Part shown: positions 49,751-57,898 of the stretch, one piece after another
Layout of the letters: every line of letters begins with the position of its first letter
Position numbering within the stretch: the first letter of the stretch is position 1
Assembly (NCBI RefSeq): GCF_035982055.1
Contig: NZ_CP108427.1
Span: forward strand, 8,059,001 to 8,123,000
From: Streptomyces sp. NBC_01288
GTDB lineage: Bacteria > Actinomycetota > Actinomycetes > Streptomycetales > Streptomycetaceae
DNA: 64,000 nucleotides
Reading direction: 5' to 3'
Notes under the pieces: model-generated
The model's database searches: none
Told to the model about the DNA's origin: nothing
Seen by the model: only the letters and a program-made list of their open reading frames with translations
Translations under genes and position numbers: made by a program

Positions 49751-51202
49751 ATGTCCGAGTCAGAGAAGGTGCCCGACCGGCCAAGTGCCGGACCACCGGC
49801 GGCGAACGGTGTCGACCGGTTCTTCAAGATCTCCGAACGGGGATCCACCTTCGGCCGTGAGATACGCGGTGGCTTCGCCACGTTCTTCACGATGGCCTAC
49901 ATCCTCGTCCTGAACCCGATCATCCTGGGCAGCGCCAAGGACAAGTTCGGGCACACGCTCGACACCGGCCAACTGGTCACCGCCACCGCCCTGGTGGCCT
50001 GTGTGATGACGGTCATCATGGGCGTCGGCGGCAACCTGCCCCTCGCGATCGCCGCGGGCCTCGGCCTCAACGCCGTCGTCGCCTTCCAGTTGGCGCCGCT
50101 GATGAGCTGGCCCGACGCGATGGGCCTCGTCGTCATCGAGGGCGTCCTGATCTGCGTCCTGGTCCTCACCGGGCTGCGCGAGGCGATCATGAACGCCATC
50201 CCGCAACAGCTCAAGCAGGCCATCGGCGTCGGTATCGGCCTGTTCATCGCGTTCATCGGCTTCGTCGACGCGGGCTTCGTCAGTCGTATACCGGACGCCG
50301 CCGAGACCACGGTCCCCGTGCAGCTCGGCGCCGTCGGCCATCTCACCGGCTGGCCCGTTCTGGTCTTCTGTCTCGGTGTCCTGCTCACCATCGCGCTGTT
50401 CGCCCGCAAGGTGAAGGGCGCGATCCTGATCAGCATCGTCACGATGACCGTCCTCGCGATCATCATCAACTCCGTTGCCGACATCAAGAGTTGGGGCCTG
50501 ATGACCCCCAAGGTGCCGGACAAGATCGTGGCCGCGCCCGACTTCGGACTCATCGGCCACTTCAGCCTGTTCGGCGCGTTCGGCCAGACCAGCGCGATCA
50601 CCGTCATTCTGCTGATCTTCACGCTGATCCTGTCGGACTTCTTCGACGCGATGGGCACGATCGTCGGTATCAGCGCGGAGGCCGGTCTCCTGGACGAGGA
50701 GGGACAGGTGCCGAACATCGGGCGCGTCCTGTTCATCGACGGGGCGGCCGCCGTCGCCGGCGGGCTCGGGTCCGCGTCCTCCAACACCGCCTATATCGAG
50801 TCGGCTTCGGGGGTCGGTGAGGGGTCGCGTACCGGGTTCTCGAATCTGATCACCGGGGGGTTGTTCGGGCTGGCGTTGTTCCTTACGCCGTTGCTCACGA
50901 TCGTGCCGCTTCAGGCCGCCGCGCCTGCGCTGATCGCCGTCGGGTTCCTGATGATGACTCACGTCAAGCACATCGACTGGGACAAGTACGAGATCGCGAT
51001 TCCGGCGTTCCTGACCATCGCCGCGATGCCGTTCACGTACTCGATCACCGATGGGATCGGCGCCGGGTTCATCTCCTACGTCGTGATCAAGGCGGTGCTC
51101 GGTAAGGCGAAGGAGGTCAACTGGTTGCTGTGGGGGGTGTCCGCGCTGTTCCTGGTGTACTTCGCGATCGACCCTGTGGAGCAGATTCTGGGTGTGAAGT
51201 AG
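49751..51202 (+). CDS. NCS2-family purine permease (AzgA-like)
   Basis: 483 aa, about 12-14 membrane helices. 'GSTFGREIRGGFATFFTMAYILVLNP' and 'GLGLNAVVAFQLAP' are diagnostic of the AzgA branch that imports hypoxanthine, adenine and guanine. 'DFFDAMGTIVGISAEAGL' is motif 3, and 'GGLGSASSNTAYIESASGVGEGSRTG' the substrate-site loop with the S-N-T-x-E/ESA pattern. AGGAG precedes the ATG (the gene before it is divergent). No riboswitch is evident in the 228-bp upstream gap. Confidence 0.9.
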   Translation: MSESEKVPDRPSAGPPAANGVDRFFKISERGSTFGREIRGGFATFFTMAYILVLNPIILGSAKDKFGHTLDTGQLVTATALVACVMTVIMGVGGNLPLAIAAGLGLNAVVAFQLAPLMSWPDAMGLVVIEGVLICVLVLTGLREAIMNAIPQQLKQAIGVGIGLFIAFIGFVDAGFVSRIPDAAETTVPVQLGAVGHLTGWPVLVFCLGVLLTIALFARKVKGAILISIVTMTVLAIIINSVADIKSWGLMTPKVPDKIVAAPDFGLIGHFSLFGAFGQTSAITVILLIFTLILSDFFDAMGTIVGISAEAGLLDEEGQVPNIGRVLFIDGAAAVAGGLGSASSNTAYIESASGVGEGSRTGFSNLITGGLFGLALFLTPLLTIVPLQAAAPALIAVGFLMMTHVKHIDWDKYEIAIPAFLTIAAMPFTYSITDGIGAGFISYVVIKAVLGKAKEVNWLLWGVSALFLVYFAIDPVEQILGVK

Positions 51203-51239
51203 AAGTAGAGGTCGCTGCGCGGTCGGCTGGCGGTTCGTC

Positions 51240-51273
51240 GTGGCTGGTCGCGCAGTTCCCCGCGCCCCTAAAA
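51240..51273 (+). repeat. Dispersed Streptomyces intergenic repeat, copy 3
   Basis: Thirty-four bases identical to copy 1 (GTGGCTGGTCGCGCAGTT...CCCCTAAAA) in the 85-bp gap between the convergent permease and penicillin-binding protein genes. Placement suggests a role in or near transcription termination. Confidence 0.88.
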
Positions 51274-51287
51274 GCAACAACAGGGCG

Positions 51288-52745
51288 CTACAGCAGCGCC
51301 GCTTTCATCATGGCCTTGGCCACGGGGGCCGCCAAGCCGTTGCCGCTGATCTCCGACCTTGCCGCGTCCGACTGTTCCACCAGTACCGCCACCGCGACCT
51401 GCTTGCCCGTCGAGTCGGACTTGCCGTAGGCGGTGAACCAGGCGTACGGCGACTGGTCGTTGTTCTCGCCGTGCTGGGCCGTACCCGTCTTGCCGCCGAC
51501 CGTCACGCCCGCGATCTCGGCGTTCGTGCCGGTGCCGTCCGTGATGACCGTCTGCATCGCCGACTGGAGTTGCCGGGCTGTGCGCGAGCTGACGATCTGC
51601 TTCGTCGTCGTGCTGTCGTCGTAGTTGTGGACCACATCGCCGCCGCTGTCGGTGGTCTCGGAGACCATGTGCGGGGAGACCAGCTTGCCGTCGTTGGCTA
51701 TGGCTGCGGACACCATGGCCATCTGGAGCGGGGTGGCGGTCACGTCGTACTGGCCGATGCCCGTCAGGGCCGTGGACGACTTGTTCATGTTCGACGGGTA
51801 CACGCTCGGGTACGCCCGTACCGGGATGTCCAGCGTGTCGTCGTTGAAGCCGAACTTCTCGGCCATCGCCTTGACCTTGTCCTGGCCCAGGTCGACGGCC
51901 ATCTTCGCGAACACGGTGTTGCACGAGTACTGGAGCGCGCCCCGGATCGAGGCGTTCTCGCAGGGCGCGGAGGAGCTCTCGTTCGTCAGCTTCGTGACCG
52001 TGCCGGGCAGGGTGTACGGCGAGGGGCTCGTCGTCTTCTCGTCCACCGAGGAGTACAGCCCGTCCTCCAACGCGGCTGCCGCGACGACCAGTTTGAACGT
52101 CGAACCCGGTGGCAGGGGCTGGCGCAGCGCACGGTTGACCAGCGGCTTGTCGGAGTCCGCGGTGAGCTGCTTCCAGGCCGACGCCGCCGTGTTGGCGTCG
52201 GTCAGCGCGGACGGGTCGTAGGACGGGGTCGAGACGACGGCGAGGATCTTGCCGGTCGTCGGATCGATCGCGACGGCGGCGCCCTTCTTGTCGCCGAGCG
52301 CGTCGTAAGCGGCCTTCTGCACATCCGGGTCGATCGTCGTGACCACGCTGCCCGGGGCGGCCCGCTCGCCGGTGACCGTGTCCATGGCCGTCTTCAGGCT
52401 GCTGTCCGTGCCGTCGAGGAGATCGGCGTAGATCCCCTCCAACTGCGTCGGCGCATAGCTCTGCGAGGCGTAGCCCGTCACCGCCGCGTAGAGCTTGCCG
52501 TCCGTGTACGTGCGCTTGTAGGCGAGGTCGCTGCTGCTCTTCGTCCGCGCCGAGCCGGTGATCGCGTTCCCGGCCACGATGATGTTCCCGAGCGGGGCCG
52601 CGTACGTCTTGATCGCGTTGCGCCGGTTGTCCTTGTCGTCCGCGAGTGCCTGGCCGTCGTAGAACTGCACCCAGGTCGCCCGCACCAGCAGAGCGAACAC
52701 GAGCAGCAGTACGAAGACGGAGGTGCGCCTGATCGTCTTGTTCAT
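51288..52745 (-). CDS. Penicillin-binding protein (PbpA-like class B transpeptidase)
   Basis: 485 aa cell-wall D,D-transpeptidase with an uncleaved N-terminal anchor (residues 8-25). An N-terminal dimerisation domain is followed by the catalytic domain with the three penicillin-binding motifs: S215-T-F-K218, S274-C-N276 and K419-T-G-T422. Size and 'GSARTKSSSDLAYKRTY' fit the actinobacterial PbpA group, which usually sits next to ftsW/rodA near the origin. Here it is an isolated paralogue without those neighbours, so it may act in sporulation or stress or as a beta-lactam-tolerant spare (inference). Confidence 0.88.
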   Translation of the reverse strand: MNKTIRRTSVFVLLLVFALLVRATWVQFYDGQALADDKDNRRNAIKTYAAPLGNIIVAGNAITGSARTKSSSDLAYKRTYTDGKLYAAVTGYASQSYAPTQLEGIYADLLDGTDSSLKTAMDTVTGERAAPGSVVTTIDPDVQKAAYDALGDKKGAAVAIDPTTGKILAVVSTPSYDPSALTDANTAASAWKQLTADSDKPLVNRALRQPLPPGSTFKLVVAAAALEDGLYSSVDEKTTSPSPYTLPGTVTKLTNESSSAPCENASIRGALQYSCNTVFAKMAVDLGQDKVKAMAEKFGFNDDTLDIPVRAYPSVYPSNMNKSSTALTGIGQYDVTATPLQMAMVSAAIANDGKLVSPHMVSETTDSGGDVVHNYDDSTTTKQIVSSRTARQLQSAMQTVITDGTGTNAEIAGVTVGGKTGTAQHGENNDQSPYAWFTAYGKSDSTGKQVAVAVLVEQSDAARSEISGNGLAAPVAKAMMKAALL

Positions 52746-52833
52746 CCCGCTCTGAAGACGATCGGACGGGAACGAATCGTTCCCTTACGGCGCTTTTCTC
52801 ATCGAGTGCTCATGAAGCCGGCTCGACGAGTGT

Positions 52834-53307
52834 TCACGAACTCAGCGTCAGTAGCAGCTCGTCGATGTCCTCGCCCCGCGCGTTCGCGAACCCCCGGTCG
52901 TTTCCGGTGACGCGGAACCCGCACTTCTCCAGCACACGCCGCGAGCCCTCGTTGTCGGCCGCCACGCGCGCGTACACCGGGCGTTCGGGCGCCTCGGCCA
53001 GGAGGTCGCGCAGTGCGGCCGTCGCGATGCCCTTGCCCCAGTAGGCGCGGTCGATCCAGTACGTCACCTCGCGCTCGTCCGGCTCGCCGTAGACCGCCAT
53101 GTTGCCCACCACGTCGCCGTCCGCGAGGACCGTGCGGTTCAGCACGCCGGGCAGGGCGCGGATGCGCTTCCAGTGGGCGTCGAAGGCGTCCCGGTCGGTC
53201 GGGTCCTTCGCGGTGAAGGCGGCCATCCGGACGGACTCGGGGTCGTTCGTCAGCCGGAAGAAGACCGGCAGATCACTGTCGTGCACGGGACGGAGCGCGA
53301 CCTGCAT
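52834..53307 (-). CDS. GNAT-family N-acetyltransferase
   Basis: 157 aa RimJ/RimL-type GNAT. 'ALRPVHDSDLPVFFRLTNDPESVRMAAF' starts the fold. 'REVTYWIDRAYWGKGIATAALRDLL' contains the acetyl-CoA loop GKGIA, and 'VYARVAADNEGSRRVLEKCGFRVTG' the second signature. Substrate unknown. It starts 4 bases after the IclR stop with GGAGG in between, so the two are probably co-transcribed. Confidence 0.85.
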   Translation of the reverse strand: MQVALRPVHDSDLPVFFRLTNDPESVRMAAFTAKDPTDRDAFDAHWKRIRALPGVLNRTVLADGDVVGNMAVYGEPDEREVTYWIDRAYWGKGIATAALRDLLAEAPERPVYARVAADNEGSRRVLEKCGFRVTGNDRGFANARGEDIDELLLTLSS

Positions 53308-53311
53308 GAGT

Positions 53312-54085
53312 TCAGAGCCTCCGGGTGGCGAGGGTCAGTCGGTCACGGGCGTCGAACAGGGCGTCCTTCACCATCTGCTCGTGCGCGGGAGTCAGCCGGG
53401 CCACCGGCACCGAGCAGCTGATCGCGTCCCGCGCGGGGGTGCGGTACGGGATCGCGACGCCGAAGCAGCGCAGGCCCAGCGTGTTCTCCTCGCGGTCCAC
53501 GGCGAAGCCCTGGTCGCGGATCTGGTGGAGTTCCTCGATGAGCTTCTCGCGGTCGGTGATCGTGTGCTCGGTGAGCGCGGGCAGCGTCTCCGGGAGCATC
53601 TTGCGGACCTGCTCGTCGGAGTACGTGCTCAGCAGCGCCTTGCCCAGCGAGGTCGAGTGCGCCGGGAGGCGGCGGCCGACGCGGGTGAAGGGCCGCAGAT
53701 AGTGCTGGGACTGGCGGGTGGCCAGATAGACCACGTTCGTGCCGTCGAGGCGGGCCAGGTGGATGGTCTCCGTGGTGTCGTCGGAGAGGCGGTCCAGCGT
53801 CGGTCGGGCCGCCGCCACGACCTCGTCGCCGTCGATGTAGGAGGTGCCGACGAGCAGTGCCCGTACGCCGATGCCGTATCGCGTGCCCGTCGCGTCCGTC
53901 TCCACCCAGCCCAGTTCGACCAGCGTGCGCAGCAGCATGTAGAGGCTGGACTTGGGATATCCGACGGCCTCCTGGACCGACGCGAGGGAGTGCATACCGG
54001 GCCGGCCCGCGAAGTATTCGAGCAGCTCCACCGTCCGCACCGCGGACTTGACCTGTGCCCCGCCGCCTGTCTCGCCTGCCGACAT
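53312..54085 (-). CDS. IclR-family transcriptional regulator
   Basis: 257 aa. The N-terminal winged helix (about 10-75; 'KSAVRTVELLEYFAGRPGMHSLASVQEAVGYPKSSLYMLLRTLVELGW') is followed by the IclR effector domain (about 85-255; 'RLPAHSTSLGKALLSTYSDEQV', 'DQGFAVDREENTLGLRCFGVAIPY'). It is divergent from the semialdehyde dehydrogenase gene, so it probably responds to a pectin- or sugar-acid-derived keto acid, like KdgR (inference). ATG 54085 is preferred; in-frame ATGs at 54130-54139 would lengthen it by up to 18 residues into the probable promoter. A TCATCATCAGAGACAGCG stretch in the gap may hold its operator. Confidence 0.86.
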   Translation of the reverse strand: MSAGETGGGAQVKSAVRTVELLEYFAGRPGMHSLASVQEAVGYPKSSLYMLLRTLVELGWVETDATGTRYGIGVRALLVGTSYIDGDEVVAAARPTLDRLSDDTTETIHLARLDGTNVVYLATRQSQHYLRPFTRVGRRLPAHSTSLGKALLSTYSDEQVRKMLPETLPALTEHTITDREKLIEELHQIRDQGFAVDREENTLGLRCFGVAIPYRTPARDAISCSVPVARLTPAHEQMVKDALFDARDRLTLATRRL

Positions 54086-54218
54086 CGCCCTTGACCCCTT
54101 CGTTCGACGGGAAATAGTCTCCGAGAGCATATTCATCATCAGAGACAGCGTTCAGCATATCGAACGACCCTGGTGAATGACCCAGAACTGCGGCATTACA
54201 TGTGTGGAGGGACCCGCG

Positions 54219-55748
54219 GTGGCAGCAGCACCAGTCTGGAGTGTCGACCCCCGAACCGGGAAGCAGCGTGAACAGGTTGCGGTGGAGGCCACAGCCCAGG
54301 AGGTGGACACCGCCGTCCGCGCCGCGCACGCGGCACGGGGTTCGCTCGCCGACCGTACCGTCCGCGCCGCCTTCCTGCGCGGTGCCGCCGACCAGCTCGA
54401 AGCGGCCAAGAACCAGTTGGTGGAGGTCGCCGACGCGGAGACCGCGCTGGGCCCGGTCCGGCTGAACGGCGAACTCGCCCGCACCTGCTACCAGTTGAGG
54501 GCCTTCGCGGACATCGTCGACGAGGGCGCCTTCCTCGACGTGGTCATCAACCACCCCGACGACACGGCGACCCCGCCGATCCCGGACCTGCGCCGCTACA
54601 AGGTGCCGCTGGGCGTCGTCGCCGTCTACTCGGCCTCCAACTTCCCCTTCGCCTTCTCGGTCCCCGGCGGCGACACCGCGAGCGCGCTGGCCGCCGGCTG
54701 CCCGGTCGTCGTCAAGGCGCACCCCGACCACCCCGGCCTGTCCGAGCTGGTCGCGAGCGTGCTGCGCCGGGCCGCCGCCGAGCAGGGCATCCCGGCCGGC
54801 GTCCTCGGCCTGGTGCACGGCTTCGAGGCGGGCGTCGAGCTGGTCAAGCACCCGCTGGTCTCGGCGGCCGGGTTCACCGGGTCCGTACGGGGCGGTCGCG
54901 CGCTGTTCGACGCGGCGGCGGCGCGACCGGTTCCGATCCCGTTCCATGGCGAACTGGGCTCCCTGAACCCGGTAGTTGTCACCGAGGCGGCCGCGGCCGA
55001 GCGGGCCGAGGCGATCGGCACGGGGCTCGCCGGTTCGATGACGTTGGGCGTCGGGCAGTTCTGCGTGAAGCCCGGGCTTGTGCTGGTGCCGTCCGGTTCT
55101 GCCGGGGATGGGCTGGTCAAGTCCCTTACGGATGCGGTGAGTGATACGGACTCCGGGGTGCTGCTGGATCACCGGATGCGTGACAACTTCCTCGCGGGGG
55201 TCACCGAGCGGGCCGGGTTGCCCGAGGTGGAGTCGCCGGTGACGCCGGGGGCGGGGAGTGAGCACACGGTGAGTCCTGGGTTCCTGACGGTGCCGGCGGA
55301 GAAGCTGGTGTCCGAGGGGGCGTACGACCTGCTTCTTGAGGAGTGCTTCGGGCCGGTCACTGTCGTGGCGCGCTACGACGATGACGCGCAGGCTCATGCC
55401 GTGTTGTCGCGACTGCCCGGGAATCTCACGGCGACGGTTCATCTGTCGGCGGGGGAGGCGGCCGGGGAGGGGCGTGGGGTGGAGATCCTGGCGGAGCTGA
55501 CGCCGTTGGCCGGGCGGGTGTTGGTCAATGCGTGGCCTACGGGGGTTGCGGTGGCGCCCGCGCAGCATCACGGGGGGCCTTACCCGGCTACGACGTCTAC
55601 CTCAACTTCTGTTGGTGGTACGGCTATTGAGCGGTGGCTGCGGCCTGTGGCTTACCAGAACACGCCTGAGGCTCTGCTGCCGTTGGAGTTGCGGGACGGT
55701 AATCCGCTGGGGCTGCCTCGGCGTTATGACGGGCATCTGGAGCGGTAG
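54219..55748 (+). CDS. Alpha-ketoglutarate semialdehyde (2,5-dioxopentanoate) dehydrogenase
   Basis: 509 aa NAD(P)-dependent aldehyde dehydrogenase of the KGSADH type III branch. It oxidises 2,5-dioxopentanoate to 2-oxoglutarate, the last step of the galactarate and pentonate oxidative routes. 'VPLGVVAVYSASNFPFAFSVPGGDTASALAAGCPVVVKAHP' is the branch signature, 'FTGSVRGGRALFDAAAARP' binds the cofactor, 'FHGELGSLNPV' holds the general-base glutamate, and C-containing 'GVGQFCVKPGLVL' the nucleophile. GTG 54219 is preferred over ATG 54177 because GGAGG lies 8 bases before it. KdgD (11.7 kb) makes exactly this substrate. Confidence 0.86.
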   Translation: MAAAPVWSVDPRTGKQREQVAVEATAQEVDTAVRAAHAARGSLADRTVRAAFLRGAADQLEAAKNQLVEVADAETALGPVRLNGELARTCYQLRAFADIVDEGAFLDVVINHPDDTATPPIPDLRRYKVPLGVVAVYSASNFPFAFSVPGGDTASALAAGCPVVVKAHPDHPGLSELVASVLRRAAAEQGIPAGVLGLVHGFEAGVELVKHPLVSAAGFTGSVRGGRALFDAAAARPVPIPFHGELGSLNPVVVTEAAAAERAEAIGTGLAGSMTLGVGQFCVKPGLVLVPSGSAGDGLVKSLTDAVSDTDSGVLLDHRMRDNFLAGVTERAGLPEVESPVTPGAGSEHTVSPGFLTVPAEKLVSEGAYDLLLEECFGPVTVVARYDDDAQAHAVLSRLPGNLTATVHLSAGEAAGEGRGVEILAELTPLAGRVLVNAWPTGVAVAPAQHHGGPYPATTSTSTSVGGTAIERWLRPVAYQNTPEALLPLELRDGNPLGLPRRYDGHLER

Positions 55749-55788
55749 CGTCGTTGGGGTGCGGTGGTTTTCGGTCTGACCGTCCGTT

Positions 55789-55847
55789 GTGGCTGGTCGC
55801 GCCCACGCGGCGGAGCCGCAAATCGATACAGCCCCGCGCCCCTAAAG
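55789..55847 (+). repeat. Dispersed Streptomyces intergenic repeat, copy 4, with substituted centre
   Basis: The flanks GTGGCTGGTCGCGC (55789-55802) and CCCCGCGCCCCTAAAG (55832-55847) are those of the other copies, but the central AGTT is replaced by 29 bases (55803-55831) containing the GCGGCGGAGCCGC palindrome and ATCGAT. It follows the dehydrogenase gene. Confidence 0.88.
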
Positions 55848-55877
55848 GACATCCCCTTGGCCTGAGATGATGAGTGG

Positions 55878-56486
55878 ATGGAATTGGAGATCTCCCAACT
55901 GCCCTTTCCCCTCCGGACTTACGGGCCTGACGGGCATTGGTCGTACGACGATGGTGTGCTCAGCGGGTGGGCCGGGCCCCGGCAGGATCGGTTCGTGCCG
56001 CCCACCGGGGAGGGGTTGGACCCTGCCTCCGATGCGCCCCGTCTTCTCGGGGCGCCGCACGGGGACTTTCAGCTGATAGCCCGGGTCACCGTCGGGTTCG
56101 CGGGGTCCTTTGATGCCGGGGTGCTCTACGTCCACGTGGGGGAGCGGGCCTGGGCCAAGCTCTGTCTGGAGTACTCGCCCGATGTGCCTACCGTGTGCAC
56201 GGTGGTCACCCGAGGGCATTCGGACGACGCCAACTCCTTCTCGGTGGACGGTAGTTCGGTGTGGCTGCGGGTCAGTCGGACCGGGCGGGCGTTTGCCTTT
56301 CATGCCTCTCGGGACGGGAAGCGGTGGATATTCGTCCGGCTCTTCACCCTCGGTGACGAGAAGGAGACGGGCGATGCGCTCGTCGGGTTCATGACGCAGT
56401 CGCCGATGGGGGAGGGGTGTGTCGTGACGTACGACCACCTTGAGTTCAGGCCGAGTTGGCCGGACGATCTGCGAGACGGAAGCTGA
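55878..56486 (+). CDS. DUF1349 family protein
   Basis: 202 aa soluble concanavalin-like beta-sandwich. 'DFQLIARVTVGFAGSFDAGVLYVHVGERAWAKLCLEYSPD' and 'VTRGHSDDANSFSVDGSSVWLRVSRTGRAFAFHASRDGKRWIFVRLF' are the DUF1349 core. Members resemble the C-terminal domains of family 43 glycosidases but stand alone; the role is unknown, perhaps carbohydrate binding. Its last 41 bp overlap the end of the convergent MFS gene. Confidence 0.82.
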   Translation: MELEISQLPFPLRTYGPDGHWSYDDGVLSGWAGPRQDRFVPPTGEGLDPASDAPRLLGAPHGDFQLIARVTVGFAGSFDAGVLYVHVGERAWAKLCLEYSPDVPTVCTVVTRGHSDDANSFSVDGSSVWLRVSRTGRAFAFHASRDGKRWIFVRLFTLGDEKETGDALVGFMTQSPMGEGCVVTYDHLEFRPSWPDDLRDGS

Positions 56487-57828
56487 GGAAGGCCGTCACC
56501 GTGAAGAGGGTCGCGCTGATCGCGAGGCTCTCTCGCAGGCCGGCCGTGAAGTCGGCGGAGACCAGCGCTCCGAACACGGCGATGCCCAGGCCGCCGGCCA
56601 CCTGACGTGCGGAGTTGAGGACACCGGCCGCCAGGCCCGCACGCTCCGCCGCCACCGCGTCCATCATCACGGCGGTCAGTGGTGGGACCGTGAGGGCGCA
56701 GCCCAGGGCCATCGGTACGAGGAGTACGGCCACCAGGAGCGGGGGCGTGCCCGCGTCGACGTACAGCAGGACGAGTGCGCCCAGTGCGGCCAGCAACTGC
56801 CCTGCCAGCATGGGGAGTCGGGCGCCGTACCGGGCCGCCAGTCTGCCCGCCACGATGTTCGTCGGCGGGATCAGGCCGGTCATCGGCAGGAACATCAGCC
56901 CGGCGTACAAGGCCGAACGGCCCTGCACCTGCTGGAAGAAGAGCGCGAAGACGAAGGTCAGGCCGAAGAAGGCGACGCTGCACGCCGCACCCGTCGCGAC
57001 CGCCACCGACACCGTACGGCTGCGGAACAGGGCGAACGGCACCACCGGATGCGACTGGCGCCGTTCGATGCGGATGAAGGCCGCGGCCGCGAGGATCGCG
57101 ACGAGTGCGGCCACAAGTCCTGTGCCCCCGCGCTCGATCACCGCGAACGTCGCCGCTGTGAGGGCGATCACCGCTGTCAGCTGGCCGGGGAGGTCCAGGG
57201 GTGCGGGGCGGCGTTCCGAGCGGGGGGCCCGGAGCAGTAGTGCCAGTGCCGTCGCGCCCAGTGGCAGGTTGATGAAGAAGATGCCCCGCCAGTCCCAGAC
57301 CGTGGTCAGCACACCTCCGGCCACCGGGCCGAGGGCCACCGGCACCGCGCCGCCCGCGGCCCAGGTCGCCACCGCCCGCGCCCTCTTGACCGGTTCGGCG
57401 TAGGCCTGTCGTACGAGGGACAGGGAGGCCGGGAGGACCACGGCCGCCGCCATGCCCTGGAGTGCGCGGGCGCCGATCAGCGCGGGCAGGTTCGGGGCCA
57501 GGCCGCAGGCCGCCGAGGCGAGGGTGAAGACCGTGATGCCGATCGCGTACGCGCGGCTCGCCCCGGCCCGGTCCGCGAAGGCGCCGGTGGACAGCATCAG
57601 CGCGGCGAAGGACAGCGTGTACGCGTCGACCACCCACTGGAGCCCCGACATCCCGCCGCCCAGCGCGGTCCCGATCGACGGCAGCGCCACGTTCACCACG
57701 GACGCGTCGAGGGTGATGAGCGCGAAGCCGAGAAGGGCGGCGGTGAGGGTGAGTGTGGGGGAGGGATTCTTCAAATCGCCGGTGCGGGGCGTGAGTTGGG
57801 TGGCGGACGGCGACGCGGGTGTTGTCAT
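56446..57828 (-). CDS. MFS efflux transporter (DHA2-like)
   Basis: 460 aa, about 14 membrane helices. 'ITLDASVVNVALPSIGTALGGGMSGLQWVVDAYTLSFAALML' and 'GAFADRAGASRAYAIGI' are the family's helix-1 and motif A regions. ATG 57828 is followed by a 40-residue polar head. It is divergent from a GlxA-type regulator gene with a 70-bp gap, so that regulator may control it. Substrate unknown. Confidence 0.85.
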   Translation of the reverse strand: MTTPASPSATQLTPRTGDLKNPSPTLTLTAALLGFALITLDASVVNVALPSIGTALGGGMSGLQWVVDAYTLSFAALMLSTGAFADRAGASRAYAIGITVFTLASAACGLAPNLPALIGARALQGMAAAVVLPASLSLVRQAYAEPVKRARAVATWAAGGAVPVALGPVAGGVLTTVWDWRGIFFINLPLGATALALLLRAPRSERRPAPLDLPGQLTAVIALTAATFAVIERGGTGLVAALVAILAAAAFIRIERRQSHPVVPFALFRSRTVSVAVATGAACSVAFFGLTFVFALFFQQVQGRSALYAGLMFLPMTGLIPPTNIVAGRLAARYGARLPMLAGQLLAALGALVLLYVDAGTPPLLVAVLLVPMALGCALTVPPLTAVMMDAVAAERAGLAAGVLNSARQVAGGLGIAVFGALVSADFTAGLRESLAISATLFTVTAFLSFRLADRPANSA

Positions 57829-57898
57829 GCATCCATGCTGCGCATGTGCGAGGCCGTACAGTAGTGGCCGGAACGCCATACACCCGGAGGTTCTGGTC

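Noticed and set aside
53343..55571. 742-codon minus-strand open frame antisense to the dehydrogenase gene
   Set aside because: Mirror of the real aldehyde dehydrogenase and IclR genes; no conserved segments of its own.
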